A DNA stretch of 64,000 bases from CAVTUU01 sp045804965 (lineage in GTDB: Bacteria > Chloroflexota > Chloroflexia > Thermomicrobiales > UBA6265). Positions 1 to 7,899 of this stretch are shown here, piece by piece. The notes below the pieces were generated by a model that worked only from the letters and a program-made list of their open reading frames with translations, was not told where the DNA came from and ran no database searches. Both the position numbers and the translations under genes were made by a program. The stretch lies in assembly GCA_045804965.1 (NCBI GenBank), contig JBJMMD010000019.1:1-64000 (forward strand). Reading direction: 5' to 3'. Position 1 is the first letter of the stretch, and the number at the start of each line of letters is the position of its first letter.

Positions 1-1
1 T

Positions 2-247
<246 letters not shown>

Positions 248-342
248 CGACCATCCTCGTCCACCATCGGAGCATCCACGGGCAATCGCGCCTCAGATTC
301 GGATGACGAGACGCTGCTCCTAAACTAGGAAGGACGCCAATC

Positions 343-2391
343 ATGGCCGCCACCGCCGAAGTACTGACACCTCGCATGTCTATCTCGGAACCAACGTCTT
401 CGATCTTCGAGCGGCCGCACGTGGCCTTTGGACGGGAGATTTGCGGCGACCTCGAGGCGGGTTTGAGGCGTGAGTGGATCGTCACGAACGGGATAGGCGG
501 TTTCGCGTCGGCCACACTGTCCGGTGTGTTGAGCAGGTCCTACCACGGCCTGCTCGTCGCCGCGCTTGAACCGCCGGTGGAGCGAACGGTTCTCGTCGGG
601 GGGGCGGTCGAATGGCTCACGTACGACGGCAAGCGCTTCCCGCTCTCGACGCACGAGTTCGGTGATGGTGGTTTTGCACCGGACGGATACCGATTTCTTG
701 AATCGTTTCGATTGGAAGGGGCGCTACCCGTTTGGACCTTCGCCATCGCTGACGCATTGGTCGAACGACGGCTCTGGATGACCTACGGCGCAAACACCAC
801 TTACGTCACTTATCACCTCGCGCGGGGCAGCCGGCCGCTCGACTTGGAGGTCACACCGCTCGTCACGTATCGCGGCTTCCATGGCCTAGCGTCCGGACAC
901 GACTGGTCAATCGGGGTCGCACCTGAGGATAGAGGTGCGGTGATCCGTGCTTTCGACGGAGCACAGCAATTTGCGGTGCGCTCAGATCGGGCGGATTTCC
1001 GCTCCGATGGTGGGTGGTGGTGGGATTTTCGGCACCGGGCTGAGTCTGACCGGGGCCTAGGTGACCACGGCGACCTGTTTGCACCCGGCGTCTTCGTTGC
1101 TCGCCTCGAACCCGGCCAAACGGTCGCCCTGATTTATACAACCGAGGAACAACCAAACCTAGACGCCCACGCGTCATTGGCAGAGGCCCAGAAGCGCCAG
1201 GAAACGCTCCTCGTCTGGGCTGGCGCTGCCGAAGCGGCGCCCGTTGTCCAACAACTTGTTCTCGCCGCCGACCAGTTCCTGGTCTCCAGACCGCTTCCAG
1301 ACAATCCCGAAGGGCGATCGGTTATCGCCGGCTATCACTGGTTCAACGATTGGGGCCGGGACACGATGATCTCGCTGCCCGGCCTCACACTTTCGACCGG
1401 CCGTGACCGCGAGGCGGCCTCGATTCTCCGCACGTTCGCCAAGTTCCTCGCTGACGGGCTCTTGCCCAACAACTTCCCTGACCACGCCGGCGTCATCCCT
1501 GGATACAACACTGCTGATGCCACGCTTTGGTATGTCCTCGCGATCCGTGCCTATCTTGAGGCAACCGGTGATAATCAACTCGTTTCGGACTTGCTGCCGG
1601 TTATGCAGGAGGTTATCGAGCGGCATTGTGAAGGCACGCGCTACGGCATAGGGGTCGACCCAACGGACGGCCTGCTGCGCGCTGGGGAGCCAGGGGTGCA
1701 ACTGACTTGGATGGATGCGAAGGTCGGCGACTGGGTCGTCACGCCCCGCATCGGCAAACCGGTCGAGATCAACGCCCTCTGGTACAACGTCTTGAGGACG
1801 GTGGCGTCGTTCCTTCACGACAGCGGCCAGGCCAACGCGGCTGACCGCTACGATGCCATGGCCTACCGCACCCGCAACGCGTTTCATACACGGTTCCTGC
1901 GGACCGACCTCGACTATCTCGCCGATGTCGTGGACGGCCCGGATGGCGACGATTGGTCACTCCGGCCGAACCAGATCTTCGCGCTGTCACTCCCCTATCC
2001 ACTTCTGGACGGCGAAGATGCCCGGATCGCCCTCGACGCGGTAGGTCGTTCCCTTTTGACCAGTTTCGGCTTGCGCTCCCTCACGACGAACGACCCTGCT
2101 TACCGCGGCACCTACGGTGGCAACCAGGTCCAACGTGATGGGGCCTACCACCAGGGGCCCGTCTGGAGCTGGCTGTTAGGCGCGTATGCAGAGGCTTGCT
2201 ACCGGCTCGATGGCGACGTCGCCGCGGCGCTCGCGATCATGCGCCCGATCGGTGACCACCTGCGTGACGCCGGGCTCGGCTCAGTGTCCGAGATCTTCGA
2301 AGGCGATCCACCTCACCTGCCCAGAGGTTGCGTCGCACAGGCCTGGGGTGTTGCCGAAGTTCTGCGCGTATTGCGGATGCTTGGCGCCTGA
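343..2391 (+). CDS. Amylo-alpha-1,6-glucosidase (glycogen debranching enzyme, GDE family)
   Basis: A 682-residue cytosolic enzyme expected to remove alpha-1,6 branch points from glycogen-type glucans. Residues 43-85 carry the N-terminal GDE signature (REWIVTNGIGGFASATLSG, then SRSYHGLL). The catalytic (alpha/alpha)6 domain starts near residue 300; YHWFNDWGRDT at 331-341 contains the conserved acidic pair Asp336/Asp340, and GPVWSWLLGAYAEA lies near the C terminus. Length is normal for the bacterial/archaeal single-activity form. The start at 343 is preceded by GGAAGGA about 8 bases upstream. The potassium channel gene begins 23 bases after the stop, so the two are probably cotranscribed. Confidence 0.93.
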   Translation: MAATAEVLTPRMSISEPTSSIFERPHVAFGREICGDLEAGLRREWIVTNGIGGFASATLSGVLSRSYHGLLVAALEPPVERTVLVGGAVEWLTYDGKRFPLSTHEFGDGGFAPDGYRFLESFRLEGALPVWTFAIADALVERRLWMTYGANTTYVTYHLARGSRPLDLEVTPLVTYRGFHGLASGHDWSIGVAPEDRGAVIRAFDGAQQFAVRSDRADFRSDGGWWWDFRHRAESDRGLGDHGDLFAPGVFVARLEPGQTVALIYTTEEQPNLDAHASLAEAQKRQETLLVWAGAAEAAPVVQQLVLAADQFLVSRPLPDNPEGRSVIAGYHWFNDWGRDTMISLPGLTLSTGRDREAASILRTFAKFLADGLLPNNFPDHAGVIPGYNTADATLWYVLAIRAYLEATGDNQLVSDLLPVMQEVIERHCEGTRYGIGVDPTDGLLRAGEPGVQLTWMDAKVGDWVVTPRIGKPVEINALWYNVLRTVASFLHDSGQANAADRYDAMAYRTRNAFHTRFLRTDLDYLADVVDGPDGDDWSLRPNQIFALSLPYPLLDGEDARIALDAVGRSLLTSFGLRSLTTNDPAYRGTYGGNQVQRDGAYHQGPVWSWLLGAYAEACYRLDGDVAAALAIMRPIGDHLRDAGLGSVSEIFEGDPPHLPRGCVAQAWGVAEVLRVLRMLGA

Positions 2392-2414
2392 ACGGAAGCG
2401 GCGGTGCCACGGCT

Positions 2415-3221
2415 ATGGACCAAACGTCGAAACCGACGAATTTCGATCTGTTTGTCCTCGCGCTCTCGGTGTTTTCGTTGGTCAACATCGTTTGGCTCTT
2501 CGTGCCGTTGCCTGAGCAGATCTTTCGCGTGGTACTCATCATCGACGGGATTTGCACAGTTGTCTTTCTGACAGATTTCTTCCTGAGGCTACGCCGTGCT
2601 CCCAGCAAATCGTCCTACTTCTTCGGGCAGCAGGGATGGCTCGACCTGGTGGGTAGTTTCCCGTTCCCGGTTCTTCGCCTAGCTCGGATCTTCCGCATGT
2701 TCCGCACCTATCGTCGGTTGAGGCACGACGGTGGGCGGGCCGTGCTGAGACGGATGGTTGCCGACCGCGCGGGAAGCCTGCTGCTCGCAGCCGTGTTCTT
2801 GACGATTCTCGAGCTCCAGTACGCGAGCATGGCAATGTTATGGGCAGAGTCAGAAAACGCCAACGCGAACATCCGGACGGCGTCGGATGCGGCATGGTGG
2901 GCCTACGTCACGATCACGACCGTTGGATATGGCGACAACTACCCTGTCACAGATTGGGGGCGGCTCGTGGGCGTCCTCCTGTTGTCGACCGGCGTCGGCT
3001 TATTCGCCGTGATCACTGGATTTCTCGCCAACGCGTTTCTTTCGCCACGGCGGACCGCGGCGAAGGACGAGGCCATGCGTCAGGATGCCCTCGACAGCAG
3101 GTTGCGCCAACTAGATGAACTGATCGAACGCCTTCGGCCCATGGTGTCGATCTCGAATCCGTTGCCGGATAGTGACGCGAGTCCTCGAAGTTCACCGCAT
3201 CGCCAGGAGACAACGCTATGA
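2415..3221 (+). CDS. Voltage-gated-type potassium channel (six-TM, TVGYGD filter)
   Basis: 268 residues. The pore filter TTVGYGD is at residues 168-174, followed by a last helix (VGVLLLSTGVGLFAVITGFL). Upstream are about five hydrophobic segments, with an arginine-rich S4-like stretch (RLARIFRMFRTYRRLR), so this is a six-TM potassium channel of the KvAP/Kch type. The C-terminal 40 residues are a charged, coiled-coil-like tail with no RCK domain. An in-frame start 29 codons earlier exists but lies inside the debranching enzyme; ATG at 2415 gives a proper N terminus (MDQTSKPTNFDLF). The stop overlaps the next start as ATGA at 3218-3221, which indicates translational coupling. Confidence 0.9.
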   Translation: MDQTSKPTNFDLFVLALSVFSLVNIVWLFVPLPEQIFRVVLIIDGICTVVFLTDFFLRLRRAPSKSSYFFGQQGWLDLVGSFPFPVLRLARIFRMFRTYRRLRHDGGRAVLRRMVADRAGSLLLAAVFLTILELQYASMAMLWAESENANANIRTASDAAWWAYVTITTVGYGDNYPVTDWGRLVGVLLLSTGVGLFAVITGFLANAFLSPRRTAAKDEAMRQDALDSRLRQLDELIERLRPMVSISNPLPDSDASPRSSPHRQETTL

Positions 3222-4726
3222 CGCCATACCAGAGCAGCGGCCCCGATTTGGGGGACGCCATTTCCTCCGACGTCCGATGGAAGCGCTGGCTTCGCCGAGT
3301 GCTGCTCGTCGTCTCCTGTGTTTGCCTCGCACTCGCGGTGATTACGCTCTGGCTGCGCATTCAGATCGACAATACAGACCGGTACGTCCGCACAGTCAAC
3401 CCCCTCGCGTCAAACGCGGCGATTCAGGAAGCTGTTGTGGCCTCGATCACCGACCGCTTCTCTGCACGCTTGAGTGTGGCGCAGACACGGGATACGCTCG
3501 GGGACCGAGATCGATATCTCGCTGCCCCCCTCAATGCGGTGCTCACTAACTACGTCGAGCAGACTGCTCGCTCGATCGTCACGTCTGAACAATTCCAAGT
3601 TTTCTGGGTCGACGCGAGACGCGCGATCCATCCTCGTCTGTCCGCGATACTAACTGGAGACAGCACACAGAACATGTCGACAGCGGACGGAAAGGTCACA
3701 ATTGATCTCGCCCCGCTCGTGACCGCTGTTTCGCAGCGACTCGAGGAACAAGGCGTCGACATCTTCGCGAGACTCCCGCGGGTCACCGTCGATACCACTA
3801 TTGTCGTCGTCGATTCCCCCGAACTGGCGAGCGTGCAGGGAACAATCAACCGGTTGTATAAGCTCGCCGTGGTCTTTCCGATCGTGGTGATCCTTTTCCT
3901 CGCCGGTTATGTGTGGCTCTCGCCGAACCGGCGCCGGGGCGTACTCTGGGCCGGATTGGGTGTAGCGACAGCCATGGCACTGCTCTTGGTGCTCCTTTCG
4001 GTGGCTCGCTGGCAGTATCTCGACCGGCTCGACTCGGATGTAAACCGAAACGCTGCTCAGGCGTTCTTCGATGTGATTGGGCGGTACCTCCGAACGAGCA
4101 TCCGGCTTTTGGCTGTTCTAGGTCTCGCGGTCGCAGGGGCGGCGCATGCCACTCGGCCAGACGGCTGGGTGCGCCGATCCATTGCCGGGCACAAACAACC
4201 GCCGACCGAGGGTAGACACGAAGTCAGCTCACTTGGGATCTATCGCGCCTGGGCTGAACGAAATCGCGTGGCACTGACGGAAGTGCTCCTGGCCATTTTC
4301 TCAATCTGCGTCATCGGACCAGATCGCATCTCGCAGACGTGGGCCCGAGCGATCTCGCTGGCAGCCGCCATTGGGCTCGCTCTCATTTGGCTCGCGTCCC
4401 GCTCCGCTAAGCCTGTCCACTCCGCACCTCCTCCCGCCATCAACCCGTCTGAAGGTGCAGTTAAGGAGTCGGCTGAAGCCAGAGATAGCGTCATTCGAAC
4501 AGGTGACAATGGCCGGTCTTCATCCTCCGAGGCGGCCAGGGCAAAGCTTATCGACATCACGCACAACCTATCGACAGCCGATCTCGAACTCTTGGGACGT
4601 CTCGCAGGCGCGTTCTCACGGAACCGGATCATCAACGGCGATGCCTGGTCCCTGACCTGGGTCGAGCGGACGATGTCGTCCCGACTTTGCCGGGACGACG
4701 AGGGTGTCGAATTCATCGGCGACTGA
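3218..4726 (+). CDS. Integral membrane protein of unknown function
   Basis: 502 residues. One TM helix near residues 25-47 is followed by a large extracytoplasmic region (about 48-212) beginning DNTDRYVRTVNPLASNAAIQ. That pattern is shared with uncharacterised actinobacterial membrane proteins ('DTDRYV.TVAPLA..P.VQ'). Further helices are near 215-235, 243-265, 290-310, 350-368 and 375-392. A polar C-terminal tail (400-502) is probably cytosolic. Its ATG overlaps the potassium channel stop by four bases, and AGGAGA lies 8 bases upstream inside the channel gene, so the two are coupled. No enzymatic motif was recognised; a role in envelope or ion homeostasis is only suggested by the neighbour. 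Confidence 0.8.
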   Translation: MTPYQSSGPDLGDAISSDVRWKRWLRRVLLVVSCVCLALAVITLWLRIQIDNTDRYVRTVNPLASNAAIQEAVVASITDRFSARLSVAQTRDTLGDRDRYLAAPLNAVLTNYVEQTARSIVTSEQFQVFWVDARRAIHPRLSAILTGDSTQNMSTADGKVTIDLAPLVTAVSQRLEEQGVDIFARLPRVTVDTTIVVVDSPELASVQGTINRLYKLAVVFPIVVILFLAGYVWLSPNRRRGVLWAGLGVATAMALLLVLLSVARWQYLDRLDSDVNRNAAQAFFDVIGRYLRTSIRLLAVLGLAVAGAAHATRPDGWVRRSIAGHKQPPTEGRHEVSSLGIYRAWAERNRVALTEVLLAIFSICVIGPDRISQTWARAISLAAAIGLALIWLASRSAKPVHSAPPPAINPSEGAVKESAEARDSVIRTGDNGRSSSSEAARAKLIDITHNLSTADLELLGRLAGAFSRNRIINGDAWSLTWVERTMSSRLCRDDEGVEFIGD

Positions 4727-4833
4727 ATGTCGACTTCCGATGGACTGTTCTCCAGTCATCCGGATGCATTGAGGCGCCTTCAGAGGCGAGGATGCGGGTA
4801 AAGGCGCCGCGTCGGTTGGCTCGGCATTATCGC

Positions 4834-4873
4834 GCGGTGCGATCCGAACTATGACCGGCTTCGGTCGCACCGC
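4834..4873. terminator. Probable hairpin between convergent genes
   Basis: Inverted repeat GCGGTGCGATCCGA (4834-4847) / TCGGTCGCACCGC (4861-4873), 13 paired bases with one bulged T and a 13-base loop. It sits between the plus-strand membrane protein (stop 4726) and the minus-strand DUF1269 gene (stop 4916), where a bidirectional terminator is expected. There is no U-tract, so its terminator role is inferred. Confidence 0.45.
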
Positions 4874-4915
4874 TTACAAGGCGATATCGAAGCGAGAAAC
4901 CCCGATCGGATTACG

Positions 4916-5521
4916 CTACGTCCTGGTGTCGAGTTCCGGCGTGTCGGAGGCAGTCATTGAACCTGCCTGCTCCGATGCTGGCGCTTGGGCCGACTTCGTT
5001 GCCGCGATGCCGCGCGTCTCACCCGATTCTGGGTCGTTCGCGAGAATGATGACGCCGGCTTCCTCCGCGTCCATGCTTATCCTCGAGAGTCGTTCGTATC
5101 CGTCGACCGCCGCCGTAAACTGCTCAACCCACTTATCTTCGACGATCGCGATGATCGCCGAGTGGCCAGGCTCCAGTTCATCGCCGATGGCCTTGAGATC
5201 GTCGTTCTTGAAACCCTGATCGGTGAACCGGCCCATGGCGCCGCCGGCCACTGCTCCGACAACGGCAGAGACGAGGAGCGACGGTGGGAAAATCGCGCCG
5301 AAAATGCCGCCGATCACCGCACCGCGACGTCGTCCCTTCTTGGGGGTGAGTTCCTCAACCTCGTTGATCTTGAGCTTGCCATCGGCTTGCTTGACGAGCA
5401 CGGCTGCATCGATAAGGTCGATGGCGCCTTGCTTGTCTATTCGCTTCAACTGATCCAGGCATCGATTCGCGGTGCGCTGATCTGAAAACGACGCCGCAAG
5501 GAGTTCTACCTGCTGAATCAT
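4916..5521 (-). CDS. DUF1269 family protein (paralogue 1)
   Basis: 201 residues. The N-terminal alpha/beta part (VELLAASFSDQRTANRCLDQL; IDLIDAAVLVKQADGKLKI) is followed by the glycine-zipper-like hydrophobic hairpin RRRGAVIGGIFGAIFPPSLL ... GAVAGGAMGRF at about residues 63-98. A second alpha/beta part follows (ELEPGHSAIIAIVEDKWVEQF), then a low-complexity tail rich in Ser, Ala and Thr. This is the DUF1269 pattern; function is unknown, with membrane association suggested by the Gly-rich hairpin. Four other DUF1269 genes are in the window (18013, 47337, 49598, 54569). A small membrane-protein gene lies 73 bases upstream, and promoter element 5881-5910 lies ahead of that, so the two are probably one transcript. 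Confidence 0.88.
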   Translation of the reverse strand: MIQQVELLAASFSDQRTANRCLDQLKRIDKQGAIDLIDAAVLVKQADGKLKINEVEELTPKKGRRRGAVIGGIFGAIFPPSLLVSAVVGAVAGGAMGRFTDQGFKNDDLKAIGDELEPGHSAIIAIVEDKWVEQFTAAVDGYERLSRISMDAEEAGVIILANDPESGETRGIAATKSAQAPASEQAGSMTASDTPELDTRT

Positions 5522-5594
5522 GATCGTGCGCTCCTTCTTGATCCGGGTAATGACAGATGCAGAGCAAGATCACCGCAAAATTGGGGTGATTGGC

Positions 5595-5846
5595 TCATCC
5601 TGAGTGATGGTGGCTGCTCTGGGAGGATTTCGATTGGTCTCGCCAGTAGTCGTCCTGTTGGTGCTCGAACTTCGATCCCTTCTTCGCCGGCAGGATCGCG
5701 CCAATCAGCCAAAGCAGCGGCATCAGAAACCCGACGATGAAGAGCACCATGCGTCCTTTCCTATAGGTGGCGAGACCGATGGTGAGGACGACCGCAAGGT
5801 AGATGAAGCCCAACATCACAAAGAGAAACACGTCACCCGTATTCAC
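5595..5846 (-). CDS. Small two-helix membrane protein
   Basis: 83 residues starting with GTG at 5846 (AGAAG and GGAG-like sequence upstream). Two TM helices (about 5-25 and 33-52) end in FLMPLLWLIGAILPAKK, followed by a hydrophilic tail ending in Ser/His. The F.P.LWLI.A.LP.K pattern recurs in the broken small gene at 51426-51722, so they appear paralogous. It precedes a DUF1269 gene by 73 bases and follows promoter-like element 5881-5910 by 35 bases. It resembles short PLD-nuclease-N/PMP3-type membrane proteins in size, but no family can be assigned with certainty. Confidence 0.7.
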   Translation of the reverse strand: MNTGDVFLFVMLGFIYLAVVLTIGLATYRKGRMVLFIVGFLMPLLWLIGAILPAKKGSKFEHQQDDYWRDQSKSSQSSHHHSG

Positions 5847-5880
5847 CGTCGCTCTTCTCCCTCAGCTCGGTGGAGCAGTC

Positions 5881-5910
5881 GTAACAGCATGCTTCCGGGG
5901 CCGTATCCCC
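5881..5910 (-). promoter_or_regulatory. Conserved 30-base promoter element, weakest copy
   Basis: Read on the minus strand the element contains GGATACGGCC ... GCATGCTGTTAC. It matches the copy at 7161-7190 at about 21 of 30 positions but the family consensus at only about half. It lies 35 bases before the start of the small membrane protein at 5846, in the expected orientation. The expected -10 position (5861-5866, GCTGAG) is poor, so this copy may be degenerate. Confidence 0.4.
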
Positions 5911-5961
5911 TCCTCGCCCTTCGCTGGACGGTGAACACCTTTTCTCGATCTTCGTCGGCTT

Positions 5962-6615
5962 CTACGTGGACCCCGCCAAGCCGCCGGCGATCGCACCAAT
6001 AACCGCGCCCTCCTCTCCAGCCACGGCCTTCCCAATCACGGCTCCGGCGAGAGCTCCAACGAGCCCTTCTTTGACCCGGTCCCAAAATCCGGCGTCCTCT
6101 GCTTCGGCTCCGGGCGTTGCCGTTTCATCGGATGTCGATGGCTCAGCTCGACGTACGATCGCCACCGCGATTCCGGCGATCGCCACCGCGATAGGACTGG
6201 CTTTGTCCTCTTCCTCGGCCATCTTGTCGGAAATTTCCTTAATTTGATCGATCTTCGTCCGAGCATCGGCGTCGCTTCTGGCGATATCGACGATCTGCTG
6301 AAGCGAGCTTGCTTCCTCCTCGGTGATGCTCCGGTCCTCTTTGAGTTGGTCCAAATAGTCCTTCACGGAAGCAACGAGTTCTTCATCTGATTGCGTGTGG
6401 ACGGCGACAATCGCGGGCACGAGCTCGGAGCGCAACTCTCCGGCGACACGAGACAGCCGACGCGCGCCGCGCCGCTCGTCCCCTGGTTCCGATGTGGCGT
6501 CTTGCGCGGCCGCGCTTCCGATGCCCAATCCGATCGCCGCGATTCCGCCGGCCGCCACCTGCGTAAGTGCCGTACGTCGCGTCAGGGTCGTCCATGCTCC
6601 CTGCCTGCTGCTCAT
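5962..6615 (-). CDS. Exported protein with glycine-zipper C terminus
   Basis: 217 residues. The N terminus TRRTALTQVAAGGIAAIGLG followed by SAAAQ-D looks like a Tat- or Sec-type signal peptide (twin Arg, hydrophobic core, AxA site near residue 37). The middle (about 50-130) is charged and helical (ELVASVKDYLDQLKEDRSIT, EEEASSLQQI). A short hydrophobic stretch is near 142-152. The last 45 residues are Gly/Ala-rich (LVGALAGAVIGKAVAGEEGA), a glycine-zipper pattern. The start is preceded by GAGGTAG. No enzymatic function was recognised; an envelope-associated role is inferred from the signal and zipper. Confidence 0.7.
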   Translation of the reverse strand: MSSRQGAWTTLTRRTALTQVAAGGIAAIGLGIGSAAAQDATSEPGDERRGARRLSRVAGELRSELVPAIVAVHTQSDEELVASVKDYLDQLKEDRSITEEEASSLQQIVDIARSDADARTKIDQIKEISDKMAEEEDKASPIAVAIAGIAVAIVRRAEPSTSDETATPGAEAEDAGFWDRVKEGLVGALAGAVIGKAVAGEEGAVIGAIAGGLAGST

Positions 6616-6733
6616 GATCTACCTCCTCGGTCTTGCTGCCCGCACGAGATCACGGTTTGGGCTTCGCGTGGTCGGGCTCACCTGCCCAGGACGCCCTATG
6701 CACCTGTTCAAGTTCTCGCCTCGTCTCTGGCCG

Positions 6734-6860
6734 TCACGACGCGGCCGCTCCGTAGAGTTCGTAGAATCGGGCCTGCGCGACGATGCACCTGGCAAGCTCG
6801 GCTCGCTCGACGTTCTCGTCGGCGCCGTGGACGCGGGCGCGGTCCATGTTCGATGTACCA
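6734..6860 (-). pseudogene. Possible remnant of an M20-type peptidase C terminus
   Basis: In one minus-strand frame the stretch MDRARVHGADENVERAELAR then FYELYGAA, ending in TGA at 6734, resembles the end of M20 metallopeptidases (pattern H-[AG]-P-[ND]-E-N-V...FYE). There is no start or upstream catalytic part, and the adjacent sequence shifts frame. The rest of 6616-7205 holds no convincing gene apart from promoter element 7161-7190. This rests on a short motif only. Confidence 0.3.
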
Positions 6861-7160
6861 CAAGATGAACCCCGCTTCCGGCACGATCCGTTGCAACGTG
6901 TTGAGAACGGGAATCACGGCTCACGCTCAATGACGGCGAATGACTCCCGGTCTCAGCGAGACTGAGGATCCAGGTGGAACTCAGCTCTGACTCGCTGCCA
7001 GCGCTCGAAAAGGGTCCGTCACACGGACAATTCGACGACCTTCAAAGCACAATCAACATTGAACCCTGCCGCGAGTTTCGAGTGAACTAGTAGCTCTGTC
7101 CGGGATCTTGCGGAGAATCCGGGCATGGATCATCGGGTCTACGCTATCGGCGGTGCGGTC

Positions 7161-7190
7161 GTAGCAGCATCCATCGAAGGGTGTATTCCC
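7161..7190 (-). promoter_or_regulatory. Conserved 30-base promoter element
   Basis: Minus-strand reading: GGGAATACACCCTTCG, then GATGCTGCTAC. A TAGCGT -10-like hexamer sits at 7141-7146, exactly 14 bases beyond the element, as in the other copies. The next intact minus-strand gene starts at 6615, 546 bases away; between them is only a possible decayed peptidase. It may therefore drive a lost gene or a long leader. Confidence 0.6.
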
Positions 7191-7205
7191 CCTCGGATCG
7201 CGTTC

Positions 7206-7853
7206 TCAGTCACCCGTGAAGTGGATGACGCCGACGTCGGAGAGCCCGTTGAGCGCGAGTTGGACCGCCAGGGCGGCGAGCAGGAAGCCGAACACCATCT
7301 CGGTGACGAGCAGGCGATTCGCGACCAGGTGCTCACTCACCCGGTTGGCCCAGCGGAACACCACGATGTCGAGCACCAGCACCGCGACCAGCATGACGAC
7401 GACGGTGGCGACATAGGCGAGTGACGCGGCTTCGGCCGACGTGGTCACTAAGACCACGATCCCCGCCGGGTTCAAGAGGTACGGCACGCCCAGGGGCACG
7501 ATCGCCAGTTGCAGCGGATCCTTGCCGTCAACGGCGAGGCTGCCCGCCTCCAGATCATCCCGCCCGAACACCATTCTGATCGCGGTGAGGAAGAGGATGA
7601 TCCCGCTCGCAATCGAGAGGGCGCCGGTGGAGAAGTGCAGCAGCCGCGTGAGGAGCCCGCCAAGCAGCAAGAGGATGGCCGCCACCGCCGCCGCGGTCGT
7701 CAGCATCTTCTGGAGGACGAGACGTTTGGTAGCCACCGGCATCCCAGCGGTCGCGCGGAGGAACGGGACCAGCGCCAGCTTGGGACCGATCCCGATCAGG
7801 AGCAGCAGGAAGATGTCCAGAACCGTCGTCGCGGTGACTGACTCGAAGTCCAT
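7206..7853 (-). CDS. MarC family integral membrane protein
   Basis: 215 residues, six predicted helices, matching the MarC/YhgN family in length. Conserved-looking parts are GPKLALVPFL (first helix end), SIASGIILFLTAIRMVFG (about 80-97) and LAIVPLGVPYLLNPAGIVVL (about 115-134, the PLA.P...GP/NP motif). The longer reading frame extends upstream into the GH15 gene, but ATG at 7853 has GAAGG six bases upstream and a sensible N terminus (MDFESVTATTVLDIF). The transport substrate of MarC proteins is not established. It follows the GH15 gene by 46 bases and is probably cotranscribed. Confidence 0.85.
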   Translation of the reverse strand: MDFESVTATTVLDIFLLLLIGIGPKLALVPFLRATAGMPVATKRLVLQKMLTTAAAVAAILLLLGGLLTRLLHFSTGALSIASGIILFLTAIRMVFGRDDLEAGSLAVDGKDPLQLAIVPLGVPYLLNPAGIVVLVTTSAEAASLAYVATVVVMLVAVLVLDIVVFRWANRVSEHLVANRLLVTEMVFGFLLAALAVQLALNGLSDVGVIHFTGD

Positions 7854-7899
7854 CTTGGCCTTCAGCGATCGCGATCGGCGAGCATCCCGTTCTGTATTG